From: Candidatus Eisenbacteria bacterium | Lineage (GTDB): Bacteria; Eisenbacteria; RBG-16-71-46 | Assembly: GCA_020847735.1 (NCBI GenBank) | Contig: JADLBL010000020.1 | Location: 257,632-321,631 of the forward strand | Reading direction: 5' to 3' | DNA length: 64,000 nucleotides | Shown here: positions 41,584-51,112 of the stretch, piece by piece | Numbering within the stretch: position 1 is the stretch's first letter | How the letters are laid out: every line of letters begins with the position of its first letter | The notes under the pieces: model-generated | What the model was told of the DNA's origin: nothing | Database searches by the model: none | What the model saw: the letters and a program-made list of their open reading frames with translations, nothing else | Made by a program: the position numbers and the translations under genes

Positions 41584-44169
41584 ATGTCGTTCCGAAAAGC
41601 ACCCCGGTTCCTCGTGCTGACGCTCGGCTACACGCTGATCGTCAACCTCGCCTACGTGGCGGCGCTCATGCTCCGCTTCGAGGGTCAGATTCCGGCTCGC
41701 TTCTGGAACGGCTACCTCGATCTCGCGCCCGCGTTCACGCTGCTCAGCCTGCTCGGCTTCTTCCTCGCCGGCCTGTACCACGGCCTGTGGCGCTACGCGA
41801 GCACCGTGACGCTGTTCCAGGTCTTCAAGGGCGTCACGCTTTCGGCGGCCGCGCTGGTCCTGCTGCTGTTCCTGATTCCCGACCGCAAATTTCCCTCGAG
41901 CCTGATCGTCCTCGTCTGGCTGCTGGAGTTGGTCGCGATCGGTGGCGTGCGCTTCGCGTGGCGGCTGTCGCGCGACCGCGTGCTGGGCTCCTTCAGCGGA
42001 CACTCGGTGCCGACGCTCGTGATCGGCGCCGACCACACCGGCGTGGACCTGGTGCAGGAGATGCGCCGCCGCCGCTCGGGCGAGGAATCGCTGATGCCGA
42101 TCGGCTTCCTCGACGACGACCAGCGGCTGACCGGCCACCTGATCGAGGGACTCAAGGTGTTCGGCACGATCGCGGACCTGCCCGCGGTGCTGCGCGACCG
42201 GCACGTCGAGATGGTGATCTCGAGCGACGCGGCCCTTCCGGGCCGCGTGCTGCGCGAGATCGCGCGCGTGTGCACCGAAGCCAACGTGCGGATCAAGACG
42301 CTGCCCGGGCTGGCCGACCTGCAGCAGCAGGGCTCGCGGCCTTCGCTGGCGCAGATCCGCGACATCCGCATCGAGGATCTGCTGGGGCGAGAGCCGGTGC
42401 AGCTCGATCTCGTGGAGCTGGGAACCTTTCTGAACGGCCAGCGCGTGCTGGTCACGGGAGCGGGCGGGTCGATCGGCTCGGAGCTCGTCCGCCAGATCGC
42501 CGAATACGGCCCTGCGGAACTCGTGCTGCTCGACCACGCCGAAAACGGGCTGTACTTCATCAACAACGAAATCGTTTCGCAGCGCCCGGGCTACGCGGTG
42601 CACGCGGTCGTCTGCGACATCCGCGACGCCGCGGGGATCGAGTCGGCGTTCGCGCGGTTTCGTCCGAACGTCGTCTTTCACGCGGCGGCGCACAAGCACG
42701 TACCGCTGCTCGAATCGAGCCCGCGCGAAGCGGTGCTGAACAACATCGTCGGCACGCGCAACCTGGTGGACGCGTCGGATCGCCATGGCGTTCGCAAGTT
42801 CGTGCTGATCTCGACGGACAAGGCGGTGAACCCCTCGAGCGTCATGGGAGCCTCGAAGCGCGTCTGCGAAATGCTGCTGCAGAGCGCGTCGCAGCGCAGC
42901 ACGACGCGGTTCTGCGCGGTGCGGTTCGGCAACGTGCTCGGCAGCGACGGCTCGGTGATTCCGCTGTTCCAGCGCCAGCTGCAGCGCGGCGGTCCGCTGA
43001 CGGTCACCCATCCCGAGGCCCGCCGCTACTTCATGACGATTCCCGAGGCCGTCCGGCTCGTGCTGCAGGCGGGCGCGATGGGCAGGGGCGGCGAACTCTT
43101 CCTGCTCGACATGGGCGAGCAGGTGCGCATCCAGGATCTCGCGCGCCAGCTCGTGCGCCTGGCCGGCCTGCGCGAGGGCGAGGACATCGACATCGTCTTC
43201 ACCGGCCTTCGCCCGGGAGAAAAGCTCTACGAGGAGCTTCACTCGCACACCGAGAAGACGCGTATCACCCGCCACGAACGCATCCTCGCCTGGGACCTGG
43301 ACACGATCGACGAGCCCGGGCTCCGCACGGCCGTCGCCCGGCTGGAGCGCATCGCCGAGGGCGGCGAGCCGGGAGCGGTGAAGGAGCAGCTGCACGAGAT
43401 CGTGCCCGAATATCGGGAGCCGACGGCCGAGGAGCTGCGATTGCAGCCGGCGCCCGTGACGCCCGACGTTCAGCTGCCCGCGGCGGTGGCGGCGCCCGCG
43501 CCTCCGCCTCTGGACGCGAGCGAGCGGCTGCGGCAGTCGCTGGACGTCGCGATCGCCGCGCTGCTGATCGCGCTCAGTTCGCCGCTGTGGCTGGTGCTGG
43601 CGCTCGAGGGCCGGTTGCGCGGCCAGCGCGAGTTCCTGCTGCGCGAGGTGCGGGTCGGCCGCTCCCGGCGGAGGGGCCAGCGGCGCGCCACCCCCGCGAA
43701 CGTCTCGATCGACCGCCGCAGCATCGAACGACGCACCCAGGACCTGTTCGGGGAGCCGATCACCTGCGCGCGCTTCCGCTGCGACCTCGGGCCGGTCTCG
43801 CGCTGGGCGGCTCGGCGCCGGCTCGACAAGCTGCCCTGGCTGCTCAACGTGCTGCGCGGCGAGATGGCGCTGGTCGGACCCAAGCCCGAGAAGGAGGAAC
43901 TGGTGCTGAGGTTCCAGAACCTCGTGCCCGACTACGCGCGCCGCTTCTCGGTGCTGCCGGGGATCACCGGGCTCGCGCAGGTCTCGCGCATCCCCGACGC
44001 GGAGGCCGACGGGGTGGTGCGCCGGGTCCACTACGACCTCTTCTACGTGGACCACCGGTCGCTCGTCCTCGACCTGCGGACGCTCGCCCGCACGTTCGGG
44101 GTCGTGCTCCAGCACCCCCTGGCCGTCCTTCGTCATTCAGAACCGGTCAAGGCGAGGCCGGCGGCATGA
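41584..44169 (+). CDS. Nucleotide-sugar dehydratase (FlaA1/CapD type) fused to a divergent phosphoglycosyl transferase
   Basis: 861 aa from the ATG at 41584; the upstream in-frame stretch is not protein-like. N-terminal helices (about 1-130) and a CoA-binding-like fold precede a nucleotide-sugar 4,6-dehydratase domain. That domain has VTGAGGSIGSEL (about 289) and STDKAVNPSSVMGASK (about 409-424), where MxxxK replaces YxxxK as in PglF/FlaA1/CapD. After a linker, residues about 640-861 resemble bacterial sugar transferases: LDKLPWLLNVLRGEMALVGPKP and LPGITGLAQVSR. The catalytic Asp-Glu pair of that family is D748-K749 here, and the upstream FRQERVG and KFRTM segments are degenerate. It probably makes a modified UDP-sugar; transferase activity is doubtful. 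Confidence 0.88.
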   Translation: MSFRKAPRFLVLTLGYTLIVNLAYVAALMLRFEGQIPARFWNGYLDLAPAFTLLSLLGFFLAGLYHGLWRYASTVTLFQVFKGVTLSAAALVLLLFLIPDRKFPSSLIVLVWLLELVAIGGVRFAWRLSRDRVLGSFSGHSVPTLVIGADHTGVDLVQEMRRRRSGEESLMPIGFLDDDQRLTGHLIEGLKVFGTIADLPAVLRDRHVEMVISSDAALPGRVLREIARVCTEANVRIKTLPGLADLQQQGSRPSLAQIRDIRIEDLLGREPVQLDLVELGTFLNGQRVLVTGAGGSIGSELVRQIAEYGPAELVLLDHAENGLYFINNEIVSQRPGYAVHAVVCDIRDAAGIESAFARFRPNVVFHAAAHKHVPLLESSPREAVLNNIVGTRNLVDASDRHGVRKFVLISTDKAVNPSSVMGASKRVCEMLLQSASQRSTTRFCAVRFGNVLGSDGSVIPLFQRQLQRGGPLTVTHPEARRYFMTIPEAVRLVLQAGAMGRGGELFLLDMGEQVRIQDLARQLVRLAGLREGEDIDIVFTGLRPGEKLYEELHSHTEKTRITRHERILAWDLDTIDEPGLRTAVARLERIAEGGEPGAVKEQLHEIVPEYREPTAEELRLQPAPVTPDVQLPAAVAAPAPPPLDASERLRQSLDVAIAALLIALSSPLWLVLALEGRLRGQREFLLREVRVGRSRRRGQRRATPANVSIDRRSIERRTQDLFGEPITCARFRCDLGPVSRWAARRRLDKLPWLLNVLRGEMALVGPKPEKEELVLRFQNLVPDYARRFSVLPGITGLAQVSRIPDAEADGVVRRVHYDLFYVDHRSLVLDLRTLARTFGVVLQHPLAVLRHSEPVKARPAA

Positions 44170-44272
44170 CGGGCCGCCGCTGCCGTGAAGTAAGATGGGA
44201 ACGAGGCGGTCGGGCCCGCGTCACGATTCACCGTGCGGGCCGAAGGAATGCGCACGGTCCAGGAGGGCATCG

Positions 44273-45253
44273 ATGAGGCTCATGTCCATTCGCCGGCGGC
44301 TGGCGCCGGCGCTGTTCGCCCTGACGATGCTCGCCGCGGTCCTCGCGCCGCCGGCGCCGGCCCGCGCCGACGAGTACGTGCTCGGGCCCGAGGATGTCGT
44401 CGCGATCTCGGTGTGGCTGCATCCGGAGCTGGAGCGGTCGGTCACGGTCAGCGCCGACGGCAACATCACGCTGCCACCGGTGGGCGACATCAAGGCGGCG
44501 GGCCTGACGACGAAGCAGTTGAGCGAGCGCGTCGCCGACCGGCTTTCGGCCTACCTGCGGCAGACGACGACGGTCACCGCGACGGTGGCGAAATACATGA
44601 GCCGGAGCGTGTTCGTGTCGGGCTCGGTGGCGTCGCCCGGCCGCTACGGGTTCGAACGCATCCCCTCGATCGTCGAGGTGCTCGGATCGGCGGGCGGCGC
44701 GCTCACCGGCGCGAACCTCGAAAACGTCCAGGTCGTGCGGATGGAGAACGGCGTGCGCCGCACGCTGCAGGCCGACGTCGCCGCGGCGATGCGGGAAGGC
44801 GATACGAGCCGGCTGCCCGAACTCAAGGCGGGCGACACGATCATCGTTTCGGGCGTGATCCCGGGAGGCGGGCAGGGCACGGCGCTGACGCCCGGCGAGG
44901 GCGCCGGCGTGCTGGGCGAGGTCCACCGGCCGGGACTCGTGCCGGTCGGGGGAGGAGCGGACGTCTGGGCGGTGATCGCGGCGGCGGGCGGCACGACCGA
45001 GCGGGCGAACCTGCGCAGCGTGCGCGTGCTGACGCGCTCGGAGAGCGGCACCAGCGTCACCGCGTACGACCTGCGCGACGTGCTCGAGCACGGCAGTCGC
45101 GCGCCGGTCACGATCAAGTCCGGAGACATCGTCGTGGTGATGGCGAAGGGCGCGAACCCGTGGACCGGCATCGTTTCGATCCTCGCGGTCTCGCGCGACC
45201 TGCTCAACGTGGCCGTGCTGGTGGACTACCTGAACAACCGGCAGAGGAACTGA
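44273..45253 (+). CDS. Wza-like polysaccharide export outer-membrane protein
   Basis: 326 aa from the ATG at 44273, six bases after AGGAGGG. Signal peptide about 1-34, without a lipobox Cys. The Poly_export domain begins EYVLGPEDVVAISVWLHPEL, with SVTVSADGNITLPPVGDI. Two SLBB-like repeats follow (FVSGSVASPGRYGFER and LGEVHRPGLVPVGGG). In Wza the protein forms the outer-membrane channel and periplasmic vestibule. The Wzc-like partner gene is seven bases downstream. Confidence 0.9.
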   Translation: MRLMSIRRRLAPALFALTMLAAVLAPPAPARADEYVLGPEDVVAISVWLHPELERSVTVSADGNITLPPVGDIKAAGLTTKQLSERVADRLSAYLRQTTTVTATVAKYMSRSVFVSGSVASPGRYGFERIPSIVEVLGSAGGALTGANLENVQVVRMENGVRRTLQADVAAAMREGDTSRLPELKAGDTIIVSGVIPGGGQGTALTPGEGAGVLGEVHRPGLVPVGGGADVWAVIAAAGGTTERANLRSVRVLTRSESGTSVTAYDLRDVLEHGSRAPVTIKSGDIVVVMAKGANPWTGIVSILAVSRDLLNVAVLVDYLNNRQRN

Positions 45254-45260
45254 CGACCGA

Positions 45261-47504
45261 ATGAAGGCGAACGAACTTCCCGGGGCCGCTTCGCTCGACG
45301 TGGGCGAGCTGCTGCGCGTGCTGGGCCGGCGCAAATGGCTGGTCGCGCTGCCCTGGCTGCTGGCCGTCGCGATCGGCGTGACCGCCGCGTTCATGCTCAA
45401 GCCGGTGTGGTTCAGCAGCACCGTGCTGCTGCTGGACCGCGGACAGGCGCTGCAGGGTCCGCTCGGTGCGATCTCGGGCGGGCCGGACGTGGACCAGCAG
45501 GCCGACATCATGCGCGAGCAGATCCAGAGCAGCCTGTTCCTGCGCAGCGTGGTGGTGTCCTCCGGCGCGAAGGAGGACGCGGCGACGCGGGCCTGGGCGC
45601 TCAAGTCGGCGGCCCGCTTCCCGGGTCTTTCGCCGGACGAACAGGTCGAAGCCTTCCTCGTGGACTACCTGCGCAACGCCATCTCGATCCGGCGCAGCAA
45701 GGGCAAGCTCTTCCAGGTGACGGTCGCCGACTACGATCCCGACCGCGCGAAGCGCTTTTGCGAGTCGGTGGCGAACCAGTTCGTCGCCTCCTCCAAGGCG
45801 CGACAGCTCGAGGCCGTGCAGCAGCAGCAGGAGTTCAGCACCGAGCAGCTGCAGGTTTACAAGCGCGCGCTCGAGGAAGCCGAGGCGCGGCTCGAGGCGG
45901 CCCGCCGCAACGCGATTTCGACCGTTCTGACGGGCTCGGTCGTGAACGAACACAACGTCGGGCTCGCCCAGTCGTTGCTGGAACAGGCGGGGACGGAGGC
46001 GGACGAGCAGCGCCAGCGCGTCACGGACCTGCGCGGGCAGTTCGGCGGCCGGGTGAGGGAGAACGATCCCGCCTCGCTCGTGGGGCCGGACATCACCTCG
46101 CTCACGGGCCAGCTCGCGTCGCTGCAGCTTCAGCTCGGCCGGGCGATGCTGACCGAGGGCACCACCAACGGCGGCTCCAGTCTCCGGCTTTCGCTCGCCC
46201 GCCGCACCGCCGAACTGGAAACGGCGCTGTCCGCCGCCGCCGATCGCGCGTTCCCGGCGATGCCGCAGGACGCGCGTGACCTGGTCGTGCGCTACCGCGT
46301 CGCGCAGGCCGACCTCGCCGCTCGCGAAGCCTGGGGCTCCTGGCTGCGCGGGCAGGTCTCGGCCTACCAGAGCGAAGTCGTGATGGCGCCCAACCGGGAA
46401 ATGGACATCACGCGCCTGACCGCCGAAGTCGAGCGCGCGCGAACGCTGTATGCGACGTTCCAGCAGCAGTCGGCCGCGGCGCAGATCGCCGAGGCGTTCC
46501 AGCAGGCCAAGATGAGCGGGCGATTCGTGGTCATGGAGCCCGCCAACCGGCCGCTGTCGCCGGGCAAGCCCAACCGGCCACTGGTCGTGATGCTCGCGTT
46601 CGTGATCGGCGCCGTCGTCGGCATCGGCACCGCGCTGGTCGTCGAGAACAGCGACCAGTCCGTCAAGAACGTCGAGGAGGTCGAGCACCTGCTCGGCCTG
46701 CCGGTGCTCGGGCAGGTCCCGCGCGTGGACGAGCTCAACCGCAGCCGCAGGCCGGCGAGGGGTTCGCCAGCCGCGGGCGCGCCGGGCGCCCTGCCCGCGC
46801 CGCGCGACCAGGGGCTCATCCAGCGCTTCAAGGTCGAGAGCCCGCTGGGCCTCGAGTTCAAGCGGCTGTACCTGAATCTCGCGCGTTCACGCGGGCGGGC
46901 CCTGCCGCGCACGATCATGGTCACGAGTTCGACGCGGGGTGAGGGCAAGACCACGACGGCCGCCTGTCTGGGCATCACGCTCGCGCGCGAGCACCGGCAG
47001 CGCACCCTGCTCGTGGACTTCGACCTGCGCAGTCCCGCCCTGCATCGCGCGCTCGGCGTTCCCGGCAGCAGCTGGGGGCTCGCGCAGATGCTGCTCGCGA
47101 AGCAGTTCGACGAGCGCTTCGTGCGCCAGACGGCGCTCGCGGACCTCGATTTCCTGTCCGCGGGACGCAGCGACCGCCCGGCCGCCGAGATGATCGACAC
47201 CGATTCGGTCGAGTGGTTCCTCGCCGAGGCGCGCAAGCGCTACGACCTCGTCGTCGTGGACACGGCTCCGAACCTGGCCGTGCCGGATCCGCTGATCGTC
47301 GGGCGTGCGGTCGAGGGCGTCATCTACGTGATCAAGGCGGGCGGAACGCTTCGCAAGGCCGTGGAGTACGGCGTCAAGGTGCAGCGCGAGGCGCGCGACA
47401 ACATCCTCGGCGTGCTGATGAACGACCTCGGCGAGTTCCTGCCGACGTACTACGGCTACAAGTCCAACTACTACGGGTACACGACCGAGGCGGCCGAAGG
47501 CTGA
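45261..47504 (+). CDS. Wzc-like chain-length determinant and tyrosine autokinase
   Basis: 747 aa. Two transmembrane helices (about 32-50 and 434-458) flank a periplasmic coiled-coil region rich in Gln/Glu/Ala. The cytoplasmic BY-kinase has Walker A STRGEGKTT (about 557-566), A' LLVDFDLR (about 584) and Walker B LVVVDTAP. A C-terminal tyrosine cluster (Y730, 731, 733, 737, 738, 740) is the autophosphorylation site of the family. Phosphorylation state controls polymer length and export together with the Wza-like pore. A PNRPLSPGKPNRPLV segment before the second helix is typical of Wzz/Wzc. Confidence 0.93.
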   Translation: MKANELPGAASLDVGELLRVLGRRKWLVALPWLLAVAIGVTAAFMLKPVWFSSTVLLLDRGQALQGPLGAISGGPDVDQQADIMREQIQSSLFLRSVVVSSGAKEDAATRAWALKSAARFPGLSPDEQVEAFLVDYLRNAISIRRSKGKLFQVTVADYDPDRAKRFCESVANQFVASSKARQLEAVQQQQEFSTEQLQVYKRALEEAEARLEAARRNAISTVLTGSVVNEHNVGLAQSLLEQAGTEADEQRQRVTDLRGQFGGRVRENDPASLVGPDITSLTGQLASLQLQLGRAMLTEGTTNGGSSLRLSLARRTAELETALSAAADRAFPAMPQDARDLVVRYRVAQADLAAREAWGSWLRGQVSAYQSEVVMAPNREMDITRLTAEVERARTLYATFQQQSAAAQIAEAFQQAKMSGRFVVMEPANRPLSPGKPNRPLVVMLAFVIGAVVGIGTALVVENSDQSVKNVEEVEHLLGLPVLGQVPRVDELNRSRRPARGSPAAGAPGALPAPRDQGLIQRFKVESPLGLEFKRLYLNLARSRGRALPRTIMVTSSTRGEGKTTTAACLGITLAREHRQRTLLVDFDLRSPALHRALGVPGSSWGLAQMLLAKQFDERFVRQTALADLDFLSAGRSDRPAAEMIDTDSVEWFLAEARKRYDLVVVDTAPNLAVPDPLIVGRAVEGVIYVIKAGGTLRKAVEYGVKVQREARDNILGVLMNDLGEFLPTYYGYKSNYYGYTTEAAEG

Positions 47505-47567
47505 GACACGCCCGCGCCGATCGCCCTGGAGTCCGTCCGTTGGTCCGTTCCTGCCTCCCGAGCCGAG

Positions 47568-47601
47568 CCGCCGTGGCGTCCGTGCGCAGCGCACACGGCG
47601 G
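47568..47601 (+). other. Hairpin in the gap between the Wzc-like kinase and GT2 genes
   Basis: CCGCCGTG (47568-47575) pairs with CACGGCGG (47594-47601) in the 127-base gap. It could reduce read-through between the export genes and the following glycosyltransferase run. There is no T tract. Confidence 0.3.
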
Positions 47602-47631
47602 CGGGAAGGCCCGCGAACGAACGGGACTCGC

Positions 47632-48651
47632 GTGAGCCGGGCGACGGTTTCCGCCGTGATCCCGGCGCACAACGCGATGCCGGACGTGCTCGAGGCCGTG
47701 GACTCGGTGCTCGCCCAGGACCTGCCGGTGGACGAGGTCGTGGTCGTGAACGATCGCTCGAGCGACGGCACGGGCGAGGCCGTCGGCGCACGTTTCGGCG
47801 ACCGGGTGCGCGTGCTGGCCGGCGCCTACGGCAGCGCCGCCGCCGCCCGCAACGCCGGCTGGCGCGCGGCGCGCGGGGCGTGGATCGCGTTCCTCGACGC
47901 CGACGACCTGTGGACGCCCGACAAGAACCGCGTTTCGCTCGGCCTGCTCGCGGCCGCGCCCCACGCCGACTGGTGCTTCAGTGACGGCACCGTGCGGGCG
48001 CTCGACGGACGGGAGTTCGATTCGCTGCTCGAGCGCTGGGTGGATCTGCAGGATCCCTACTGCGGCCGTCCGGTGGCGGAACTCATCGAGGTGAACTTCA
48101 TCCTCACCTCCTCGGTGCTGGCGCGGCGTTCGGCGCTCGAAGCGCTCGGAGGCTTCGACGAGTCGCTGAGCCACGCCGAGGACGTGGACCTGTGGATCCG
48201 GCTTTCGCGCGGCGGCTGGGCGGTGGGCACGCACCGGCCGCTGGTGCGCTACCGCGCACGCGAGACCGGCCTGTCGGCGCAGGCCGACAAGCGCAACGCC
48301 GGCGCCGCGACGCTGTTCGCCCGCATGGCGTCCGATCCGACGCTGGAGGAGGGACTGCGCCGGCTCGCGCGGCGCCGCGTTTCGCGCCATCACTACCGGC
48401 TCGCGCTCGCGGCCCTGCGCGAAGGCGAGCCGGGCAGGGCGCGCGCGCACCTCGCGCGCTCGTGGATGTGGCCGGACTTCACCACGCCCGTTCTTCTCGC
48501 GATGGCGACCTCGTTCCTGCCGCGCGGGCTGCAGCAGCGCCTGCGCGGTCGCCGGTCGGTCGGCGCGGTCGCAGGGTCCCTGAAGGCTCCGCGGCGCGTG
48601 CGGCTCGCGGGCTTCGAGCCGCCGCCGGGCGCGGGCGGGGCGACGCCGTGA
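47632..48651 (+). CDS. Family 2 glycosyltransferase
   Basis: 339 aa from a GTG at 47632. GT-A fold signatures are VSAVIPAHNA at the start, VVVVNDRSSDGTGEA, AAARNAGWRAARG and FLDADD, the acidic motif that holds the metal and nucleotide. FDESLSHAEDVDLWIRLSRGG follows, as usual for GT2. It adds one sugar to the growing lipid-linked repeat on the cytoplasmic face. The stop overlaps the next GTG start (GTGA). Confidence 0.88.
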   Translation: MSRATVSAVIPAHNAMPDVLEAVDSVLAQDLPVDEVVVVNDRSSDGTGEAVGARFGDRVRVLAGAYGSAAAARNAGWRAARGAWIAFLDADDLWTPDKNRVSLGLLAAAPHADWCFSDGTVRALDGREFDSLLERWVDLQDPYCGRPVAELIEVNFILTSSVLARRSALEALGGFDESLSHAEDVDLWIRLSRGGWAVGTHRPLVRYRARETGLSAQADKRNAGAATLFARMASDPTLEEGLRRLARRRVSRHHYRLALAALREGEPGRARAHLARSWMWPDFTTPVLLAMATSFLPRGLQQRLRGRRSVGAVAGSLKAPRRVRLAGFEPPPGAGGATP

Positions 48652-50096
48652 GCCCGACGACCACGCCCGGCGGCGGCGAAGCGCAGCGGGCGCGCGGAGC
48701 GGCGCGGCGTCAGGCGCCGGCGCTCGCCCGGGCCCTGCCCGTGCTCGGTGCCATGGCGCTGTCGGCGCTCCTCGTCGGCGCGCTGCTCGTGCTCGACTAC
48801 ACGTTCGACCAGGACCCCCACCGCATCTTCAAGGTCTCGCTCGGCATCGCAGGGCTCGGCTTCGTCCTGCTCAACCCGAAGATCGGGCTGCTGCTGCTGC
48901 CGGTCGTCGCGCCTTTCCTGCCGTGGATTCCGCCCACGCCGGTTCCGGGACTCAACCCGCTCAACATCCTCCTGTTCGCCATCTTCGGCACCTACGCCAC
49001 GAGCCGCATCGTGCGCCGCCTGCCGCTCGTGCCCGAGAACCATCTCGGCAAGGTGCTCGGCCTGCTGATGCTGGTGATCGCCGTCTCGGTCGTGCGCGGA
49101 GCGGCGTTCCCCACCGGATACGGCTTCGACGCGGCGCTCGGGGCCACGACCGTGTTTCGCGCCGGCACGACGTTCGCGACCTACTTCATCGTCATGGCGA
49201 TGGCGCACGGCCCCGAGGAGCGGCGCCGGGTCTGGTGGGCGGTGATGGTCGGGTTGCTGGTCGAGTCCATCGTCACCATCGCCTACGGCCGCAACGGCCG
49301 CGGCGGAAGGGCGATCGGTTCGATCGGCCAGTCGAACGATCTGGGCGCGTTCCTCGCGCTCTTCGCGGTGCCCGCGCTGGCCGGCGTCTTCGGGGTGAAG
49401 AACGGGTTCGGCAAGGCCGTGCTGCTCACGATCTTCGTGCTCGCCAGCATCGGCGTGATGATGTCGCTGTCGCGCGGCAGCATGGTGGCCCTGCTCGCCG
49501 GGGTCTTCGTGGTCGCGTGGATGTCGTCGCGCTGGGCGTTCGGCCTGCTCGTCGTCGCCATGCTGTTCTCGCCGCTGTGGGCTCCCGACTACGTGAAGGA
49601 GCGCGTCCAGTCCTCGTCCATGGAGGTCGAAGGCACCGACGAGGTCACGGTGGACATGGCCTCGGAGGCCCGGCTCCAGACCTGGCAGAGCATCCTCGAG
49701 GTCGTGAAGGATCATCCGATCGAGGGAGTGGGGTTCACGGGCCTCGCGTACGTGCTGCCCGAGATCGGCGAAGGTCTCGGGCTCGAGGAGGTCAAGGACT
49801 CGGCCCACAACACGTGGCTGCGCATGCTCGCCGAAACCGGCCTCATCGGCCTGACGCTGTTCGTGTGGTTGATGTGGAAGGCGTGGATGCTGGGTTACAA
49901 GGCGGCGCGCCGGGCGCGCGACGCGTTCGACCATGCGCTCGGGATCGGGCTGTGCGGAGCGGTCGTCACGCTGGCGGTCAACTGCGCCTTCGGGGACCGC
50001 TTCTTCAACGTGGTCATCGCGAGCAGCTTCTGGATGCTGTGCGCGCTCGCCGAGGTCGCGATCGGCGAGTCCCGCGCGCGCGAGGAGGAGGCGTGA
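48648..50096 (+). CDS. O-antigen ligase/polymerase family membrane protein
   Basis: 482 aa with about 10-12 hydrophobic helices. A large extracytoplasmic loop contains RLQTWQSILEVVKDHPIEGVGF and DSAHNTWLRMLAETGLIG, the WaaL/Wzy-C signature. Members polymerise repeat units (Wzy) or ligate chains; which one cannot be told. The GTG at 48648 overlaps the GT2 stop, and the end overlaps the deacetylase GTG. It is the only polymerase candidate seen in the locus. Confidence 0.85.
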   Translation: MSPTTTPGGGEAQRARGAARRQAPALARALPVLGAMALSALLVGALLVLDYTFDQDPHRIFKVSLGIAGLGFVLLNPKIGLLLLPVVAPFLPWIPPTPVPGLNPLNILLFAIFGTYATSRIVRRLPLVPENHLGKVLGLLMLVIAVSVVRGAAFPTGYGFDAALGATTVFRAGTTFATYFIVMAMAHGPEERRRVWWAVMVGLLVESIVTIAYGRNGRGGRAIGSIGQSNDLGAFLALFAVPALAGVFGVKNGFGKAVLLTIFVLASIGVMMSLSRGSMVALLAGVFVVAWMSSRWAFGLLVVAMLFSPLWAPDYVKERVQSSSMEVEGTDEVTVDMASEARLQTWQSILEVVKDHPIEGVGFTGLAYVLPEIGEGLGLEEVKDSAHNTWLRMLAETGLIGLTLFVWLMWKAWMLGYKAARRARDAFDHALGIGLCGAVVTLAVNCAFGDRFFNVVIASSFWMLCALAEVAIGESRAREEEA

Positions 50097-51112
50097 GCGG
50101 TCGCGCCCTGCGCTGGCTGCTCTCGCTCGCCTCGGGGCCCCTCTCGCCCCGCTCGGGCCGTTCGCGCCTGACGATCGTGCGGCACCACCGCGTGTACGCC
50201 GAAGGCGAGCGGGCGCTCTACCATCTCGGGGTCTCGGAATCGGTGCTGGAGGCGCAGGTCGCGACCTGCGTGCGCGCGGGCGCGACGCCGTGCACGGTGC
50301 GCGAGGGACTGGAACGCCTGCGCGACGGCCGGCCGGGCCACGCGATCGCCTTCTCCTTCGACGACGGTTACGCCGACAACGTGACGCGCGCGCTTCCGAT
50401 CCTCGCGCGCCACGGGGCGAAGGCCACCTTCTATCTGACCGCGGGTCTGATGGACTCGCGCACCGCACCGTGGTGGGACGAACTGGCGTTCGTGCTCGCG
50501 CACGCCGGCACCGCGGTCGCGCGCTGGCAGGCGGCGGGGACGACGCTGGGCCTCGACGTCTCGACGCCGCCGGGCCGGTCGGCGGCGCTGCGCGGGCTGC
50601 TGCCGCTGATGCGGGTCGCCCCCGCGGAGCAGCGCGTGCGGCTCGACGCGCTGCGCGAGACGCTCGGCGTGCGCGGGCCGGCACCCTGCGAGCTGGCGGA
50701 CTGGCCGCTCGCCACGCGGCTCGCCGAGGCGGGCATGGAGATCGGCGCGCACACGCTGACGCATCCCTTTCTCACCCTGCTGCCGCCGGGCGAGCAGCGG
50801 CGCGAGATCGCGGACTCGGCCGCGCTCGCGGCCGCCCGCACCGGCGCGGCCGTGAGCGGGCTCGCCTATCCGGTCGGGGACCACGACGATCGGACGGTGG
50901 ACGCCGCGCGGGCCGCCCGGCTCGCCCACGCGGTGACCACCCGGGCGGGCGACTGCACCGGCGCTTCGGACGACTTCCGGCTGCCGCGCCGCGCGCTGCC
51001 CGAGGGGGCGAGCCTGGGCCCCGGCGGCAAACCGTCCGCGACCATGGTCCGGGCCGAGCTGCGCGGCGCGTTCGACCGGCTGCGCGGCCGGCGTGCGGAG
51101 GCCGGCACGTGA
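50093..51112 (+). CDS. Polysaccharide deacetylase (NodB-like, CE4)
   Basis: 339 aa from a GTG at 50093 with GAGGAGG just upstream. NodB motifs: FSFDDGY with D90/D91, and the metal ligands H220 and H224 in EIGAHTLTHPFL. LAYPVGDHDDRT fits motif 3. It probably removes N-acetyl groups from the exopolysaccharide or a precursor. Deacetylases are a regular part of exosortase-linked EPS loci, matching the genes downstream. Both ends overlap neighbours as GTGA. Confidence 0.88.
   Translation: MSGRALRWLLSLASGPLSPRSGRSRLTIVRHHRVYAEGERALYHLGVSESVLEAQVATCVRAGATPCTVREGLERLRDGRPGHAIAFSFDDGYADNVTRALPILARHGAKATFYLTAGLMDSRTAPWWDELAFVLAHAGTAVARWQAAGTTLGLDVSTPPGRSAALRGLLPLMRVAPAEQRVRLDALRETLGVRGPAPCELADWPLATRLAEAGMEIGAHTLTHPFLTLLPPGEQRREIADSAALAAARTGAAVSGLAYPVGDHDDRTVDAARAARLAHAVTTRAGDCTGASDDFRLPRRALPEGASLGPGGKPSATMVRAELRGAFDRLRGRRAEAGT

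Noticed and set aside
41332-44136. A 934-codon minus-strand open frame opposite the dehydratase fusion
   Set aside because: Low-complexity Arg/His/Gln-rich translation with no motif; the plus-strand gene is unmistakable.
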